From Caldithrix sp. (lineage in GTDB: Bacteria; Zhuqueibacterota; Zhuqueibacteria; Thermofontimicrobiales; Sulfurfontimicrobiaceae), in the NCBI GenBank assembly GCA_020722815.1, contig DYKB01000024.1, forward strand, positions 16,516 through 80,515: a stretch of 64,000 nucleotides of DNA. Reading direction: 5' to 3'. The position numbers were made by a program, and so were the translations under genes. Each line of letters starts with the position of its first letter. Position 1 is the first letter of the stretch. Below the pieces are notes generated by a model, which saw nothing but the letters and a program-made list of their open reading frames with translations, made no database searches and was not told the DNA's origin. Below, piece by piece: positions 63,755 through 64,000 of the stretch.

Positions 63755-64000
63755 TTCCTGTTTCCTGTCCTTTATCGCGCCGTGAGATGATGAATTTTAA
63801 CAATTTGTTAAATATAAAGAAACGGAAACCGAATGTCAATAAAAAAATGCATTCCTTTAATAAACCGGGATATGACCTTCGAGGTTTTTCTTGCGAGGTT
63901 CCCGATGTTCAGTTTAATAATGATATTTCACCATAAAAACCTCGCAGGTCTGAATTTTACCCGGTCAAATTCTCGGATGCATCTAATTTATAGCGAAATT
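63755..64000. other. Gene-free end of window with inverted repeat
   Basis: No gene is seen. Arms GACCTTCGAGGTTTTT (63874-63889) and AAAAACCTCGCAGGTC (63935-63950) are inverted complements with one mismatch, a further example of the AACCT...AGGTT-type palindromic units. Confidence 0.55.
63874..63950. repeat. Inverted repeat with GACCTNCGAGGTTTTT arms
   Basis: 15 of 16 arm positions are complementary; spacer 45 nt. It lies upstream of the transporter gene and may be a mobile palindromic unit. Confidence 0.6.

Overview
The window is about 64 kb of bacterial chromosome from a moderately AT-rich, Gram-negative-type organism. Two large secreted proteins (19912-25608 and 38458-41958) end in type IX secretion-type sorting domains, one with an FSPNGDGIND motif and one with an NFPNPFNPST motif. 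There is a PorP/SprF-like barrel, TonB/ExbB/ExbD-type energisers and an extended Bat operon. Together these point to the Fibrobacterota-Chlorobiota-Bacteroidota superphylum; NPFNPST tails are common in Calditrichota/KSB1/Ignavibacteria-like lineages. This placement is inference from domain content, and no phylogeny could be run. A selenocysteine tRNA shows that the organism reads UGA as Sec somewhere.

Layout. 1-5.4 kb: 3' end of an FmdB-type zinc ribbon gene, then the chaperone genes dnaK and clpB. 5.5-19 kb: a long co-directional aerotolerance (Bat) operon with a TPR lipoprotein, MoxR ATPase, DUF58 protein, SurA-like membrane protein, two BatD-like/DUF4381-like proteins, BatA, BatB, BatC, BatD, BatE and a TonB protein. 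19-38.2 kb: the most unusual part. A 0.9 kb leader region holds a good promoter and a possibly structured RNA. It is followed by a 1898-residue Ig-repeat surface protein with a type-B-like sorting tail, a PorP/SprF-like outer-membrane protein, an ExbB-like channel protein fused to Ig-like domains, two small ExbD-like proteins, a TonB-like protein without a TonB C-domain, three mutually similar TPR proteins and a secreted protein of unknown function. I read this as a candidate dedicated, proton-motive-force-driven envelope machine.

38.4-48.3 kb: an M14 carboxypeptidase with a sorting tail; a three-gene FAD oxidoreductase set (GlpA-like, GlpB/sarcosine-oxidase-like, DUF1667); and on the minus strand an ACP, an acyl-AMP ligase and an SGNH-like lipoprotein. 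48.8-64 kb: tRNA-Sec, a broken IS4-type transposase, a phosphotransbutyrylase-butyrate kinase fusion, an HpnH-like radical SAM enzyme, a phytol/dolichol-kinase-like membrane enzyme, a GH13 glucosidase-type enzyme, a pentapeptide-TM-TPR fusion, a hydroxyacid dehydrogenase with a damaged 5' end next to KDPG aldolase (eda), and a POT/MFS transporter with a large central insertion.

The spacers carry at least five families of small MITE-like or palindromic repeats, each present two or three times in the window (for example 27603/49699/59290, 7438/59031, 53436/61170, 253/50066 and 52411/56121/56212). No CRISPR array, rRNA, prophage or replication origin was seen.
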